Program-made: the position numbers and the translations under genes
Shown here: in pieces, positions 8,899 to 17,479 of the stretch
How positions within the stretch are numbered: position 1 is the first letter of the stretch
Layout: each line of letters opens with the position of its first letter
Source of the DNA: JBEBVQ01 sp964527735
Lineage (GTDB): Bacteria; Bacteroidota; Bacteroidia; Chitinophagales; Chitinophagaceae
NCBI GenBank assembly: GCA_964527735.1
Contig: CAZGPG010000006.1
Coordinates: forward strand, 86,571-150,570
Direction: 5' to 3'
Length of the DNA stretch: 64,000 nucleotides
Notes under the pieces: model-generated
Database searches by the model: none
What the model was told of the DNA's origin: nothing
The model's input: only the letters and a program-made list of their open reading frames with translations

Positions 8899-9828
8899 TC
8901 ATTTCCATTTCTCCTCAATAGAATCGAGGATGGTCCGGTAGCTTACATACCGGTCTGCCGAGAGGTCGCCGTTCTCGACGGCATCCAGGACGGCACATCC
9001 GGGTTCATTTACATGGAGGCAATTATTAAAACGGCAGTCCGGCAGCAACCGGCGCATTTCCGGAAAGTAGTGCGACAGCTCCGTCCGCTCCATATCCACC
9101 AGGCCAAATTCCTTTACCCCCGGCGTATCAATAATCCTGCCGTTGTCCGGCATGTCAAACATTTCGGCAAAGGTAGTTGTGTGCATCCCCTTGCCGCTCC
9201 ACCCCGACACCTCCGCCGTTCGCTGGCCGAGACCCGGCAGCAATTGGTTGATAAGAGTGCTTTTACCGGACCCTGAATGGCCGCTGAACAACGTTGTCTT
9301 TCCCCTGAGCTTTTCATCCAGCATAGCAACAGAATCCGCCTGTAATGCTGTAAGCGCAAGCACATCATAACCTGCCGCTCCGTACATTTCCTGCCAGTGC
9401 CTGAGCTGTTCCTCATGCTTGTCGCGGAGCAGATCCGTTTTGTTGATCACAATAAGGGCCTGTATATGATAAGCCTCCGCAGTGAGCAGGAAACGATCAA
9501 TGAATCCCTGAGAAGTCCGTGGGCTTACAAGTGTAGCCACGATCAGCGCCAGATCTATATTGGCAGCTACAATATGCTTCTGGTGCCTGTTATGAGGCGA
9601 TACGCGCACGATATAATTATGTCTGTCGGTAATTTTATGTATTATGGCTGTCCGGGCTGCGGAATCTTCTACCGAAAAAATGACTTTATCACCGATTGCG
9701 ATCGGATTGGTGGATGATATATCCGTATCGATCTTCAATTTTCCTTTTATCCGGGCGTCCCAGCTTAAACCGTCGGAATCGCGGATAACATACCAGCTAC
9801 CCGTCGAACGGTATACCAGTCCTTCCAT
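8899..9828 (-). CDS. rsgA: Ribosome small subunit-dependent GTPase A
   Basis: Circularly permuted GTPase that helps mature the 30S subunit. An N-terminal OB fold precedes G4 (NKTDLL), then G1 (GHSGSGKST) and G3 (DTPGV), the permuted order typical of the family. The C-terminal zinc finger reads CRFNNCLHVNEPGC. The start at 9828 (MEGLVYRSTGSWYV) gives 309 residues and matches the family's first strand, with GGGAG just upstream. An ATG at 9864 overlaps the stop of the preceding permease gene and is the alternative. It lies 28 bases after that gene on the same strand. Confidence 0.94.
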   Translation of the reverse strand: MEGLVYRSTGSWYVIRDSDGLSWDARIKGKLKIDTDISSTNPIAIGDKVIFSVEDSAARTAIIHKITDRHNYIVRVSPHNRHQKHIVAANIDLALIVATLVSPRTSQGFIDRFLLTAEAYHIQALIVINKTDLLRDKHEEQLRHWQEMYGAAGYDVLALTALQADSVAMLDEKLRGKTTLFSGHSGSGKSTLINQLLPGLGQRTAEVSGWSGKGMHTTTFAEMFDMPDNGRIIDTPGVKEFGLVDMERTELSHYFPEMRRLLPDCRFNNCLHVNEPGCAVLDAVENGDLSADRYVSYRTILDSIEEKWK

Positions 9829-9856
9829 CTCCCGGCCTTTACCGGTCTGCTGCTGC

Positions 9857-11098
9857 TCATTCATAACGTAATGCTTCGATAGGATCCAAGCGCGATGCCT
9901 TAATTGCCGGGTAGATGCCCGATATAATACCGACACCTGCGCACAGGGTTACTGCAACGGTTATCCATAACCAGGGGATAACAACCGGGCCGTTCAGCAG
10001 GGAACCGACAAGATTACCGGTCAGCACACCGGCAACAATACCGACAAAACCGCCGGCCAGGCTGATTAGTACAGATTCCGTAAGGAACTGCCCCTTTATG
10101 GTAGCCGCACGGGCGCCCAGCGCTTTGCTGATACCGATCTCCCTTGTACGCTCCGCAACAGAAACCAGCATGATGTTCATCAGCCCTGTTACGGAACCTG
10201 CAACGGTAATAATGCCGATCACCAATGCCGCCCAGCTGATATACTTTATAACATCCAGCAGGGATGTGATCAGTGAGTCGTTCAGATTCACCGAAAAATT
10301 ATTTTCCGCACCCGGCGGCAGCTTCCGTATGATCCGGAAAATCCCTTCCGCCTCTTCTGCTACTACCGCTTTCTGTCCGACATCTTTCACGGCCACGCTG
10401 ATCACATACGCCTTGTCTCCGCCGTACAGTGTACGCGCATTCTGCAGCGGTATTAAAATCATATTATCCGTATCCATGATCATGCTGCCGCCGCGGGACT
10501 CCATAATACCGATCACCTTGTAGCTTGTATTACCGACGGAGATCGTACGATCCGCCCCCTGCCGTATATTCGCCCCGAAGAGCCGGGACGCTACTCCGCT
10601 GCCGATAATGCAGGTATATGCACCCGACTGCAGCTCATACGCCGAGAAGTTACGCCCCACAGCCAGCTGCGTAGCAGATATCTCAAGATAGTTTTCGTCC
10701 ACACCGGTGACCCGTACATTAGGATTGGTTTTCTTTGATCCGGCAGATGCCGTAGCGGAAGACGTTCCGCTAACAGATAAACCCACAACTGCCGGCTGGC
10801 TGAACCGTTTGCTGAATGCCGAAGCTTCCTCATAGGTGATACGGTTATCCTCATATACCGAAAACCGGGCATTGCCGTGCCGTCCGCTGCTTTTCAATAC
10901 CGTCCCCGTGATCCGGAATGTATTGGCGCCCATACTGCTGAAACTGGTATTTACCGAGGCTTTAAGCGCCTCCGATGCAGTGAGGATGCCTACCAGCGCC
11001 ATAATACCCATGCCGATGATCGTCACCGTCAGAAAAAAACGGAGCCGGTTTCCCTGAAGGGCGCGCAGGGCAAGGGTGAGATAAAACAGCAGCCTCAT
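9857..11098 (-). CDS. MacB-type ABC transporter permease (FtsX domain)
   Basis: A 413-residue inner-membrane permease without its own ATPase. One N-terminal helix (residues 15-40) is followed by a long periplasmic MacB-core domain, then three C-terminal FtsX-type helices with VAERTREIGISKALGA and SRLDPIEALRYE, which are characteristic of MacB and LolC relatives. Such proteins act as mechanotransmission subunits for lipoprotein sorting, peptide export or macrolide resistance. No partner ATPase is adjacent. rsgA follows closely on the same strand. Confidence 0.92.
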   Translation of the reverse strand: MRLLFYLTLALRALQGNRLRFFLTVTIIGMGIMALVGILTASEALKASVNTSFSSMGANTFRITGTVLKSSGRHGNARFSVYEDNRITYEEASAFSKRFSQPAVVGLSVSGTSSATASAGSKKTNPNVRVTGVDENYLEISATQLAVGRNFSAYELQSGAYTCIIGSGVASRLFGANIRQGADRTISVGNTSYKVIGIMESRGGSMIMDTDNMILIPLQNARTLYGGDKAYVISVAVKDVGQKAVVAEEAEGIFRIIRKLPPGAENNFSVNLNDSLITSLLDVIKYISWAALVIGIITVAGSVTGLMNIMLVSVAERTREIGISKALGARAATIKGQFLTESVLISLAGGFVGIVAGVLTGNLVGSLLNGPVVIPWLWITVAVTLCAGVGIISGIYPAIKASRLDPIEALRYE

Positions 11099-11144
11099 AT
11101 AATTGTACCTGGGTCTTTACAATGCATAGCTTCCGGAGAAGTGT

Positions 11145-11765
11145 TTATAACACATAAAATCTGTCCTCCGCCCATCTGGCCGGATTATTTATAATGTAAT
11201 CTGCAATGCGGTTGTAAGATACCTCATCACGGATAATATGTTCATGATAATTTCTTTGCCACACAGGCACTGACCCGGGAAAATCATCCGCCATGTTTTG
11301 CCGGAACCATTTTATCATACCGATTTTATAGCCACGTACAATAGAACCGATTGTTCTTGATGGCGACCGGAACAATATGGATCCATCCCGTAGGGGCGAA
11401 TAATCATTCGCCCTCGAACCCAACATTTCCATATTACCCGGAAAATGATGATTCACATTATAGGGCGAATATTTATTCGCCCCTACGGCGGGATTTGTTG
11501 TTAATTCAATAATTCCATGAATATGATTAGGCATAACGACATATTCATACAATATGGCATCCGGGAAATGATCCGGGATCTCATTCCAATATTTATCTGC
11601 AATTTTTCCTGGTTCATTCAATATCATTTTTCCATCCGTTACGGCACCAAACAAACATGCCCTGCCATTACAACAGATCGTCAGGAAATACAGACCCGGT
11701 AAGGCATAATCATATCCTTCCAACCGGATAGACCTACGATGATGCTTATGCGGATTATATCTCAT
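11145..11765 (-). CDS. REP-associated tyrosine transposase (RAYT, Y1 family)
   Basis: Single-strand-type transposase of the IS200/IS605 Y1 superfamily, the group linked to dispersal of REP palindromes. VVMPNHIHGII contains the HUH motif HIH, and the C-terminal WQRNYHEHIIRDEVSYNRIA includes the expected catalytic Tyr region, followed by the usual YIINNPARW ending. The start at 11765 (MRYNPHKHHRRS) gives 206 residues and matches the family opening; upstream in-frame codons are unlikely to be translated. Two palindromes of the kind also found at 20981 lie inside the coding sequence. Catalytic residues look intact, so it may be active. Confidence 0.9.
   Translation of the reverse strand: MRYNPHKHHRRSIRLEGYDYALPGLYFLTICCNGRACLFGAVTDGKMILNEPGKIADKYWNEIPDHFPDAILYEYVVMPNHIHGIIELTTNPAVGANKYSPYNVNHHFPGNMEMLGSRANDYSPLRDGSILFRSPSRTIGSIVRGYKIGMIKWFRQNMADDFPGSVPVWQRNYHEHIIRDEVSYNRIADYIINNPARWAEDRFYVL
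11391..11485. repeat. Pair of REP-like palindromes inside the RAYT gene
   Basis: GGGCGAAT-AATC-ATTCGCCC at about 11394-11413 and GGGCGAAT-ATTT-ATTCGCCC at about 11463-11482 share perfect 8-base arms. The copies are in opposite orientation, judging from the flanking TAG and CTA bases: TAGGGGCGAA opens the first and TTCGCCCCTA closes the second. On the minus strand they encode ANDYSP and ANKYSP in the RAYT protein. Confidence 0.8.
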
Positions 11766-11798
11766 TGCTACATGCATTTTTATACACAACACATCCCA

Positions 11799-11806
11799 CA
11801 AATTTA
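11799..11806 (-). promoter_or_regulatory. Candidate -7 element for the RAYT gene
   Basis: On the minus strand this reads TAAATTTG, an exact TAnnTTTG match followed by T. It lies 33 bases upstream of the chosen ATG at 11765 and supports that start over the longer frame, because the frame beginning at 11867 would start upstream of the promoter. Confidence 0.45.
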
Positions 11807-11833
11807 GGGTTTCTACTGCTGCGATGCCTGCAC

Positions 11834-11868
11834 AAAAAAAAATGCCGCATAATAATCTATGCGGCATT
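11834..11868 (-). terminator. Rho-independent terminator of atpG
   Basis: Minus strand AATGCCGCATA-GATTAT-TATGCGGCATT followed by a run of T. The 11-base stem is perfect and lies 27 bases after the atpG stop. Confidence 0.9.
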
Positions 11869-11894
11869 CTCTGTATAAGTTAGACAAAAGCAGA

Positions 11895-12779
11895 TTACCC
11901 ACCCTGAAGCGCAGCAGCGCCGCTCACGATCTCTGTAAGCTCAGTGGTGATCGCAGCCTGACGGGCGCGGTTATAGCTGATCTTCAGGTTTCGTAATAAT
12001 TCGTTTGCATTTTCGCTGGCCTTATCCATGGCGGTCATACGGGCGCCGTGCTCCGAAGCATTCGCATCCAGCACTGCCTTAAACACCTGGGTATTCAGTA
12101 TTTTAGGCATCAGCTCCTGCACCAGGGCCTCTTTTGAAGGCTCGAAAATAAAATCATTATTCTTGCTGTTGTCCGTATTTTGCACCTTGGGTATCGGCAA
12201 ATAAGGCTCCACGACAAAAACCTGCGTAGCTGCATTGCGGAACTGGCTGTAGATAATTTCGACGCGGTCATATTCCTTATTGAGGAATGCCTGCTGTGCA
12301 TATACAGCTACCTGGCGGACATTATCAAAACCGAGATCGGAAAACAGGCCCCAGTAATTATCTACCACATTGTAGCCGTAACGGAGAAAATAATCATACC
12401 CTTTTTTGCCAACCGGAAGCAGGGTAACATGCCCGCGGGCATGCTGCTCCGCATAGCGCTCATGGATCGCCTGGCGGGTAAGCTTAATAATATTAGCGTT
12501 ATAGGCCCCGCAAAGACCGCGGTCGCTGGTGACAGGTATCAGCAGTATCCGCTCTGCCGGCCGTTCATCAGCCAACGGCAGATCCATCTCCGAGGAAACA
12601 CTGCTAACGATATTACTGAGCATTTCCTGCAGTTTCTGTGCATAGGGGCGCATTTGCAGAATGGCATCCTGAGCACGGCGGAGCTTGGCAGCACTCACCA
12701 TTTTCATCGCTTTTGTGATCTGCTGTGTGGATGATACTGACTTTATCCGGGTACGAACCTCTTTAAGCTGGCCTGACAT
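11895..12779 (-). CDS. atpG: ATP synthase F1 gamma subunit
   Basis: The central rotor shaft of F1F0 ATP synthase. The N-terminal coiled coil (KEVRTRIKSVSSTQQITKAM) and the C-terminal NARQAAITTELTEIVSGAAAL-type helix (here RARQAAITTELTEIVSGAA) are diagnostic. The 294-residue length is usual. It is flanked by its own TAnnTTTG promoter and a strong terminator, so it forms a single-gene transcript; no other ATP synthase gene is in the window, although gamma is often beside atpA. Confidence 0.97.
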   Translation of the reverse strand: MSGQLKEVRTRIKSVSSTQQITKAMKMVSAAKLRRAQDAILQMRPYAQKLQEMLSNIVSSVSSEMDLPLADERPAERILLIPVTSDRGLCGAYNANIIKLTRQAIHERYAEQHARGHVTLLPVGKKGYDYFLRYGYNVVDNYWGLFSDLGFDNVRQVAVYAQQAFLNKEYDRVEIIYSQFRNAATQVFVVEPYLPIPKVQNTDNSKNNDFIFEPSKEALVQELMPKILNTQVFKAVLDANASEHGARMTAMDKASENANELLRNLKISYNRARQAAITTELTEIVSGAAALQGG

Positions 12780-12811
12780 ATTAAAATTTGATAAAAGGGG
12801 TATTTTGCGTG

Positions 12812-12819
12812 CAAAAGTA
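12812..12819 (-). promoter_or_regulatory. Candidate -7 promoter element for atpG
   Basis: Minus strand TACTTTTG followed by C matches TAnnTTTGY exactly and lies 33 bases before the atpG ATG, predicting a leader of about 25 bases. Confidence 0.55.
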
Positions 12820-12870
12820 CGAATTATATGGAAAGCGGAAAAGCGCCTGCTATATAAAAACGATAAAAGC

Positions 12871-13281
12871 TTATTCTTCCGACCTCATAGTAGCGCCTCT
12901 GCCATATTTTACAAAGCTATACAGGTAGATAACGCGGGAAATGCGCATCAGCCAGGGCTGCATCAGGAGCACTATAGCCACCGAACTGCCCAGGGCATAG
13001 AATATACTGTCGTCCTTGTAGGAAAGTCCGAAAATAAGCCAGTACAAAACAAACAGTATACCGAGAATGCCCACGGTTAGTCCATAGCTTACATACCCGG
13101 TACCATAATAGAACCCTACTTCAAGTTCCATTTTCTGACCACACACAGAGCACCGCTCCGGCATATCCAGCATTTTATTGAGCGGGAACATGCTTTTGTT
13201 GGTGAACATATGCCCCTTGCGGCAGTTAGGGCACTTCATACCCAGTAAACTGGTCAACAATGCAGGTTTAGATTCCGCCAT
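12871..13281 (-). CDS. DUF983 family membrane protein
   Basis: A 136-residue protein with an N-terminal zinc-ribbon pattern (CPNCRKGHMF and CSVCGQ) and two hydrophobic helices (about residues 60-80 and 95-115). This layout is the DUF983 family, common in Bacteroidota and Alphaproteobacteria and without an established function. It starts 48 bases after the glmS stop on the same strand and may be the last gene of that operon. The next gene, atpG, has its own promoter. Confidence 0.88.
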   Translation of the reverse strand: MAESKPALLTSLLGMKCPNCRKGHMFTNKSMFPLNKMLDMPERCSVCGQKMELEVGFYYGTGYVSYGLTVGILGILFVLYWLIFGLSYKDDSIFYALGSSVAIVLLMQPWLMRISRVIYLYSFVKYGRGATMRSEE

Positions 13282-13329
13282 GCGTACAAAGGTTTTTTAT
13301 TACTTTTTTTACATTAAAAAAGAATCATA

Positions 13330-15168
13330 TCATTCAACCGTCACAGATTTCGCCAGGTTGCGCGGCTGATCCACGTTCGCCCCTCTCATGATCGCAATAT
13401 GATAGGCCAGCAATTGCAGTGGCAGCACCGTGATCAGGGGGGAGAGCAGCTCTTCGGTCTGCGGCACCTCGATCACATGATCCGCCAGGCCGCGTATCTG
13501 GGTATCTCCGGTATTCACTACTGCTATGATACGCCCTTTCCGCGCCCGTACTTCCTGGATATTGGAAACGATCTTTTCGTAAGCGCTTTTATTGGTTGCC
13601 AGGAATACGACCGGCATGTCCTCGTCGATCAGCGCGATAGGGCCATGCTTCATTTCTGCTGCCGGGTATCCTTCGGCATGTATATAGGATATCTCTTTCA
13701 GCTTGAGCGCACCTTCCATCGCAACCGGGAAATTCAATCCGCGGCCGAGGTACAGAAAATTGGTAGCATCCTTATAGATTGCCGCAATCTCTTTTATCTG
13801 TGCGTCCAGCTTCAGGGTTTCTTCCATTTTCGCCGGTATCTGCTCCAGCTCATACAAAATCTGGCGAAGCCGCGAAAGCGATATGGTGCCCTTTTCCTGT
13901 GCAAGCTGCAAGGAAATCAGTGTCAGGATCGTGATCTGTGCGGAGAAGGCTTTGGTAGAAGCCACGCCGATCTCCGGCCCCGCATGTACATAAGACCCCG
14001 CATGAGACATACGTGCAATAGACGACCCGATCACATTGACAACACCATAGATCAGTGCCTGCCGCTCTTTAGCCAGTTGTATCGCCGCCAGTGTGTCGGC
14101 CGTTTCGCCCGACTGTGAAATGGCGATCACCACATCCGACTCTTTGATGATCGGATTGCGGTAACGGAACTCGGAGGCATATTCTACTTCTACAGGTATA
14201 CGCGCCAACTCTTCGATCAGGTATTCCCCGATCAAACCGGAATAGTAAGAAGTGCCGCAGGCCGATATAATAAAGCGCTCGGCCTTATGTATGCGGGGAG
14301 CAAATTCATTCATCCCGCCCATTTTGATCCAACCTTCCTGAGCGCTCATCCTGCCGCGCATCGCATCAGCAACCGCTTTAGGCTGCTCATAGATCTCTTT
14401 CAGCATGAAATGATCAAAACCACCTTTTTCGATCGCTTCAAGGCTCATTTCCAGCTTCTGTATCGCGTGGGATTTTTCAATATTCCCCAGGGTCTTGATG
14501 GTAAACTGACCGTCCCGGGTCACTACTGCATATTCTTCGTCATCCAGATACACTACATTATTGGTGTATTCGATAATCGGAGAAGCATCCGACGCTACAA
14601 AAAATTCATCCGTACCGACACCGATCACCAACGGGCTGCCTTTCCGGGCGGCAATGAGCATATCCGGGTTACGCTTGTCCATCACTACGATAGCATAGGC
14701 CCCCACTACTTCATTGAGCGCAATCCGGACGGCATCCTCAAGCAGCATATTTTCCTGCTTCTTTATCTCCTCTACCAGATTTACCAACACTTCCGTATCG
14801 GTATCCGAATGGAACACATAACCTCTTTTTTTCAGCTCCGTTTTCAGGACATCATAGTTCTCAATGATACCGTTATGGATAATGACCAGATCGCCGGATT
14901 GCGACAGATGCGGGTGTGCATTGCTGTCGTTGGGGACACCATGCGTAGCCCAGCGTGTATGGCCGATACCGATCGTTGCCATAACGTCCTTATTTTCCGT
15001 AAACGCTTCCAGATCAGCTACTTTCCCTGCCCTTTTGTATACATGCAGATCGCTGTTGAGCAAAGCGACGCCTGCACTATCGTATCCACGGTACTCCAGC
15101 CGCCGCAATCCGTTTATCAGGATGGGGAATGCTTCTTTTGGGCCGATGTAAGCAACAATACCACACAT
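13330..15168 (-). CDS. glmS: Glutamine-fructose-6-phosphate aminotransferase
   Basis: Makes glucosamine 6-phosphate from fructose 6-phosphate and glutamine, the entry to cell-wall amino sugars. After Met, the nucleophile Cys opens the class II glutaminase domain (CGIVAYIGPKEAF). HTRWATHG and HNGIIEN are glutaminase blocks. Two SIS sugar-binding domains fill residues 290-600 (ISACGTSYYSG, SQSGETADT, GRGLNFPVAMEGALKLKE), and the protein ends in PRNLAKSVTVE. The 612-residue length is standard. It starts 6 bases after the DUF4270 gene and is probably co-transcribed with it. No glmS ribozyme is seen. Confidence 0.97.
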   Translation of the reverse strand: MCGIVAYIGPKEAFPILINGLRRLEYRGYDSAGVALLNSDLHVYKRAGKVADLEAFTENKDVMATIGIGHTRWATHGVPNDSNAHPHLSQSGDLVIIHNGIIENYDVLKTELKKRGYVFHSDTDTEVLVNLVEEIKKQENMLLEDAVRIALNEVVGAYAIVVMDKRNPDMLIAARKGSPLVIGVGTDEFFVASDASPIIEYTNNVVYLDDEEYAVVTRDGQFTIKTLGNIEKSHAIQKLEMSLEAIEKGGFDHFMLKEIYEQPKAVADAMRGRMSAQEGWIKMGGMNEFAPRIHKAERFIISACGTSYYSGLIGEYLIEELARIPVEVEYASEFRYRNPIIKESDVVIAISQSGETADTLAAIQLAKERQALIYGVVNVIGSSIARMSHAGSYVHAGPEIGVASTKAFSAQITILTLISLQLAQEKGTISLSRLRQILYELEQIPAKMEETLKLDAQIKEIAAIYKDATNFLYLGRGLNFPVAMEGALKLKEISYIHAEGYPAAEMKHGPIALIDEDMPVVFLATNKSAYEKIVSNIQEVRARKGRIIAVVNTGDTQIRGLADHVIEVPQTEELLSPLITVLPLQLLAYHIAIMRGANVDQPRNLAKSVTVE

Positions 15169-15174
15169 GTATGA

Positions 15175-16500
15175 TTAGTTTAATTTGGAATAGACAATGG
15201 TTAGCTTCAGCCGGTAATCCGGATCAGGGAAATTCCGTCCCCCTGCAATCAGGCGGTATGCGCCGGGAAAAGTCTGGGTTCCGTTAATGCGGAAACGCAG
15301 CTCATTTTTTCCCTGCAGTATTGCCTGCTGCAGTTCACGGGGGAAATTAATTGTATACACCATCCGTGAGCCGGCGCCGGAAACGACCGGACGGCCTCTC
15401 CCGTCAATAAAATCAAGCGGGGCAGCACTGTTGAGCGGCAGCCGGTCCGCAATATTGTAGCTCGCACCGCCGGCGTCAATCCCAATGGGATAGATACGGG
15501 AGGGGGGTGTAAAGATTACGCTCTGTGGGTCCTGTAGCAGGGATATCTCCAGCCGGGCCTTGTTGATCAGGGCATTCGGGATCGACTGAATATTAGGGAT
15601 CACAATATCCAGCGCAGCGCCGGGTTCGTTCTGCAGCAGGATCGTATCTGCACTGGCTGTGGAATTAAAGTAATGATTCACCCAGGGAGTATAACGGCGG
15701 CTCAGCCACGTATAATGCGCACAGGATGATGTATTGAAACTGAAAACCGTCCGCACCGTATCTGCTGAATAAAACAGGAGACCGGCGGTGTTGAAGTTAC
15801 TCGTACCATCGAGCCTGAAATAATGTATGGAATTCGCGGTAGTACTGTTCGTATCAGGCTCTATATACAGGCCTTTAAAGAACGACAAAAAGTCGGGATT
15901 CGAAGAAAAGCTACTCACATTATCGTTAAGCAGGCGGATAAACTGATCAGAAAGCCTGATACGCAGATGAGGTGCATCTCCGGATTTTATATCATTGATA
16001 CTGACCCCGACAACCGACCCGACCGGACTGCTGCGGTCTATATTAAAACGGTGAGTAGAGTAATAATCCTCATCAAGAGACATCCCATCCTGTAAACGGT
16101 ACACTGTAAATTGTTGCGGTGCGTTCCCCGACGTAGTATCTCCCCAGCTAAAACCACTGTAGGGCAATATCAGCACGGCAGAATCCGGGAAACTGCCGAA
16201 GCTGAACGAGGTAGACGGAGGAATGACCTGAAGCGCAATGCCGGCACTCGTACGGCCAAAGTAGGGATCGTTGACCGTACCCAGGCCGGCATATACCGGT
16301 GAGATATTATAGCTCGTCACAACAGAATCGTCATATACAGTGCGGGTAATGAGGGATAGCGTATCCGGAAATGTCACTGTATTGATATTGTCGGCGGAAG
16401 AAAGCAGATTGGAATTAATAATCGTACTTTCCTTACAGCCGTACATAGCCGTTATGAATACAATCAAAATGGCTGTTGCACTTCCGATATGCTGCTTCAA
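15175..16500 (-). CDS. DUF4270 family lipoprotein
   Basis: A 441-residue secreted protein with a lipoprotein signal peptide (hydrophobic stretch ending AMYGC) and the DUF4270 pattern: an early FPDTLSLITRTVYDDSVVTS segment, NDPYFGRTSAGIALQV and beta-rich sequence throughout. The family is restricted to Bacteroidota and is found at the cell envelope; its function is not established. It lies between a starch-synthase-like gene and glmS on one strand with very short gaps, an arrangement I know from related genomes. Confidence 0.85.
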   Translation of the reverse strand: MKQHIGSATAILIVFITAMYGCKESTIINSNLLSSADNINTVTFPDTLSLITRTVYDDSVVTSYNISPVYAGLGTVNDPYFGRTSAGIALQVIPPSTSFSFGSFPDSAVLILPYSGFSWGDTTSGNAPQQFTVYRLQDGMSLDEDYYSTHRFNIDRSSPVGSVVGVSINDIKSGDAPHLRIRLSDQFIRLLNDNVSSFSSNPDFLSFFKGLYIEPDTNSTTANSIHYFRLDGTSNFNTAGLLFYSADTVRTVFSFNTSSCAHYTWLSRRYTPWVNHYFNSTASADTILLQNEPGAALDIVIPNIQSIPNALINKARLEISLLQDPQSVIFTPPSRIYPIGIDAGGASYNIADRLPLNSAAPLDFIDGRGRPVVSGAGSRMVYTINFPRELQQAILQGKNELRFRINGTQTFPGAYRLIAGGRNFPDPDYRLKLTIVYSKLN

Positions 16501-16537
16501 GTTCTGTTCTGTTTTCGCAAAAGTGATAAAAGATACG

Positions 16538-17365
16538 CTAAGACTCCGTTAAGCTTTTGTAAAGGTCAAGCAGCGGTGTAACGTCCTCACTCCAGCTTTC
16601 GTCGTATTTAACCACTTTCTTGTACCTGCTGGACTTTATCTCCGCAGTTGTTTTCTTCCCTGTTTTCTCCGATCCGAAAATCACTACATCGGCATTTTTG
16701 GCTGCTCCCAACGTAAGACCCTCGTTTGTCCCGTCTTTATATAATTCAAAATCTTTTTCCTTGATATCCGTACTGATCAGGGCTTTCTTCACAAAATTAT
16801 CGCTCAGCGTTTCCTTAAACTGGTCGGCCTGCGCCGTAAAAACAGTTTTGGCATAACTGAACACCGGCTCCTTTTTATAAGCAGTCTTCAGATACAGCGG
16901 CACAAGCGAAGTCATCCAGCCGTGACAATGAATGACATGCGGCGGCCATCCGAATTTCTTGACCGTTTCCAGAGCACTCTTGCAGAAGAAGATCATCCGC
17001 TCGGCATTATCCGGGAAAAACTGGTCCTCATCGTCCCGGAACGCGTATTTCCGCTTAAAATAATCATCATTATCCATGAAATACACCTGCAAACGTGCAT
17101 TGGGCAACGACGCTACTTTGATGATCAGCGGGTAATCGTCCTTATCAATAATGATATTGATACCCGAAAGGCGCACCACTTCGTGAAGGCGATGCCTCCT
17201 TTCATTAATGGTCCCAAACCGCGGCATGATCACCCGGATCTCCATCCCTGCATCGAATGTACTGATAGCCAGCTTATTGAGGATCTGCGCAAAATCAGTA
17301 AGCTCAAGATAGGGAGAAAGCTCGTTGGCTATGATTAAAACACGTTTTTTGGCATCTACAGACAT
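16538..17365 (-). CDS. Starch/glycogen synthase N-terminal-domain protein
   Basis: A 275-residue protein that resembles only the first Rossmann half (GT5 catalytic N-domain) of glycogen synthase. KKRVLIIANELSPY, FFCKSALETVKKFGWPPHVIHCHGW and LGAAKNADVVIFGSE follow the GlgA pattern, including the HCHGW block. The second Rossmann domain that binds ADP-glucose is absent, so it is unlikely to work as a free-standing glycogen synthase. It is divergent from panC and upstream of DUF4270 and glmS. Its role is unknown; it may be a regulatory or binding protein. Confidence 0.8.
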   Translation of the reverse strand: MSVDAKKRVLIIANELSPYLELTDFAQILNKLAISTFDAGMEIRVIMPRFGTINERRHRLHEVVRLSGINIIIDKDDYPLIIKVASLPNARLQVYFMDNDDYFKRKYAFRDDEDQFFPDNAERMIFFCKSALETVKKFGWPPHVIHCHGWMTSLVPLYLKTAYKKEPVFSYAKTVFTAQADQFKETLSDNFVKKALISTDIKEKDFELYKDGTNEGLTLGAAKNADVVIFGSEKTGKKTTAEIKSSRYKKVVKYDESWSEDVTPLLDLYKSLTES

Positions 17366-17421
17366 GTGCTTGATTTTTGTTAAACAATGGGGGAATATAA
17401 AAATTCCGGGAAATTGGTCTG

Positions 17422-17429
17422 CAAAATTA
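17422..17429 (-). promoter_or_regulatory. Candidate -7 element for the starch-synthase-like operon
   Basis: Minus strand TAATTTTG followed by C matches TAnnTTTGY. It lies 57 bases upstream of the start at 17365 and is back-to-back with the weaker panC element. Confidence 0.5.
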
Positions 17430-17451
17430 CGAAAATATTAATTGCGAAACG

Positions 17452-17459
17452 TTACTTTG
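17452..17459 (+). promoter_or_regulatory. Weak candidate -7 element for panC
   Basis: TTACTTTG followed by C has one mismatch to TAnnTTTG and ends 21 bases before the panC ATG at 17480. It also argues against the longer open frame that starts at 17387, which would begin upstream of this promoter. Confidence 0.35.
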
Positions 17460-17479
17460 CACCTTTAGCCTTCATTTGC

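Noticed and set aside
15169..15260. A glmS ribozyme or riboswitch upstream of glmS
   Set aside because: The upstream gene ends 6 bases before glmS and the sequence there is DUF4270 coding; there is no room for the ribozyme fold.
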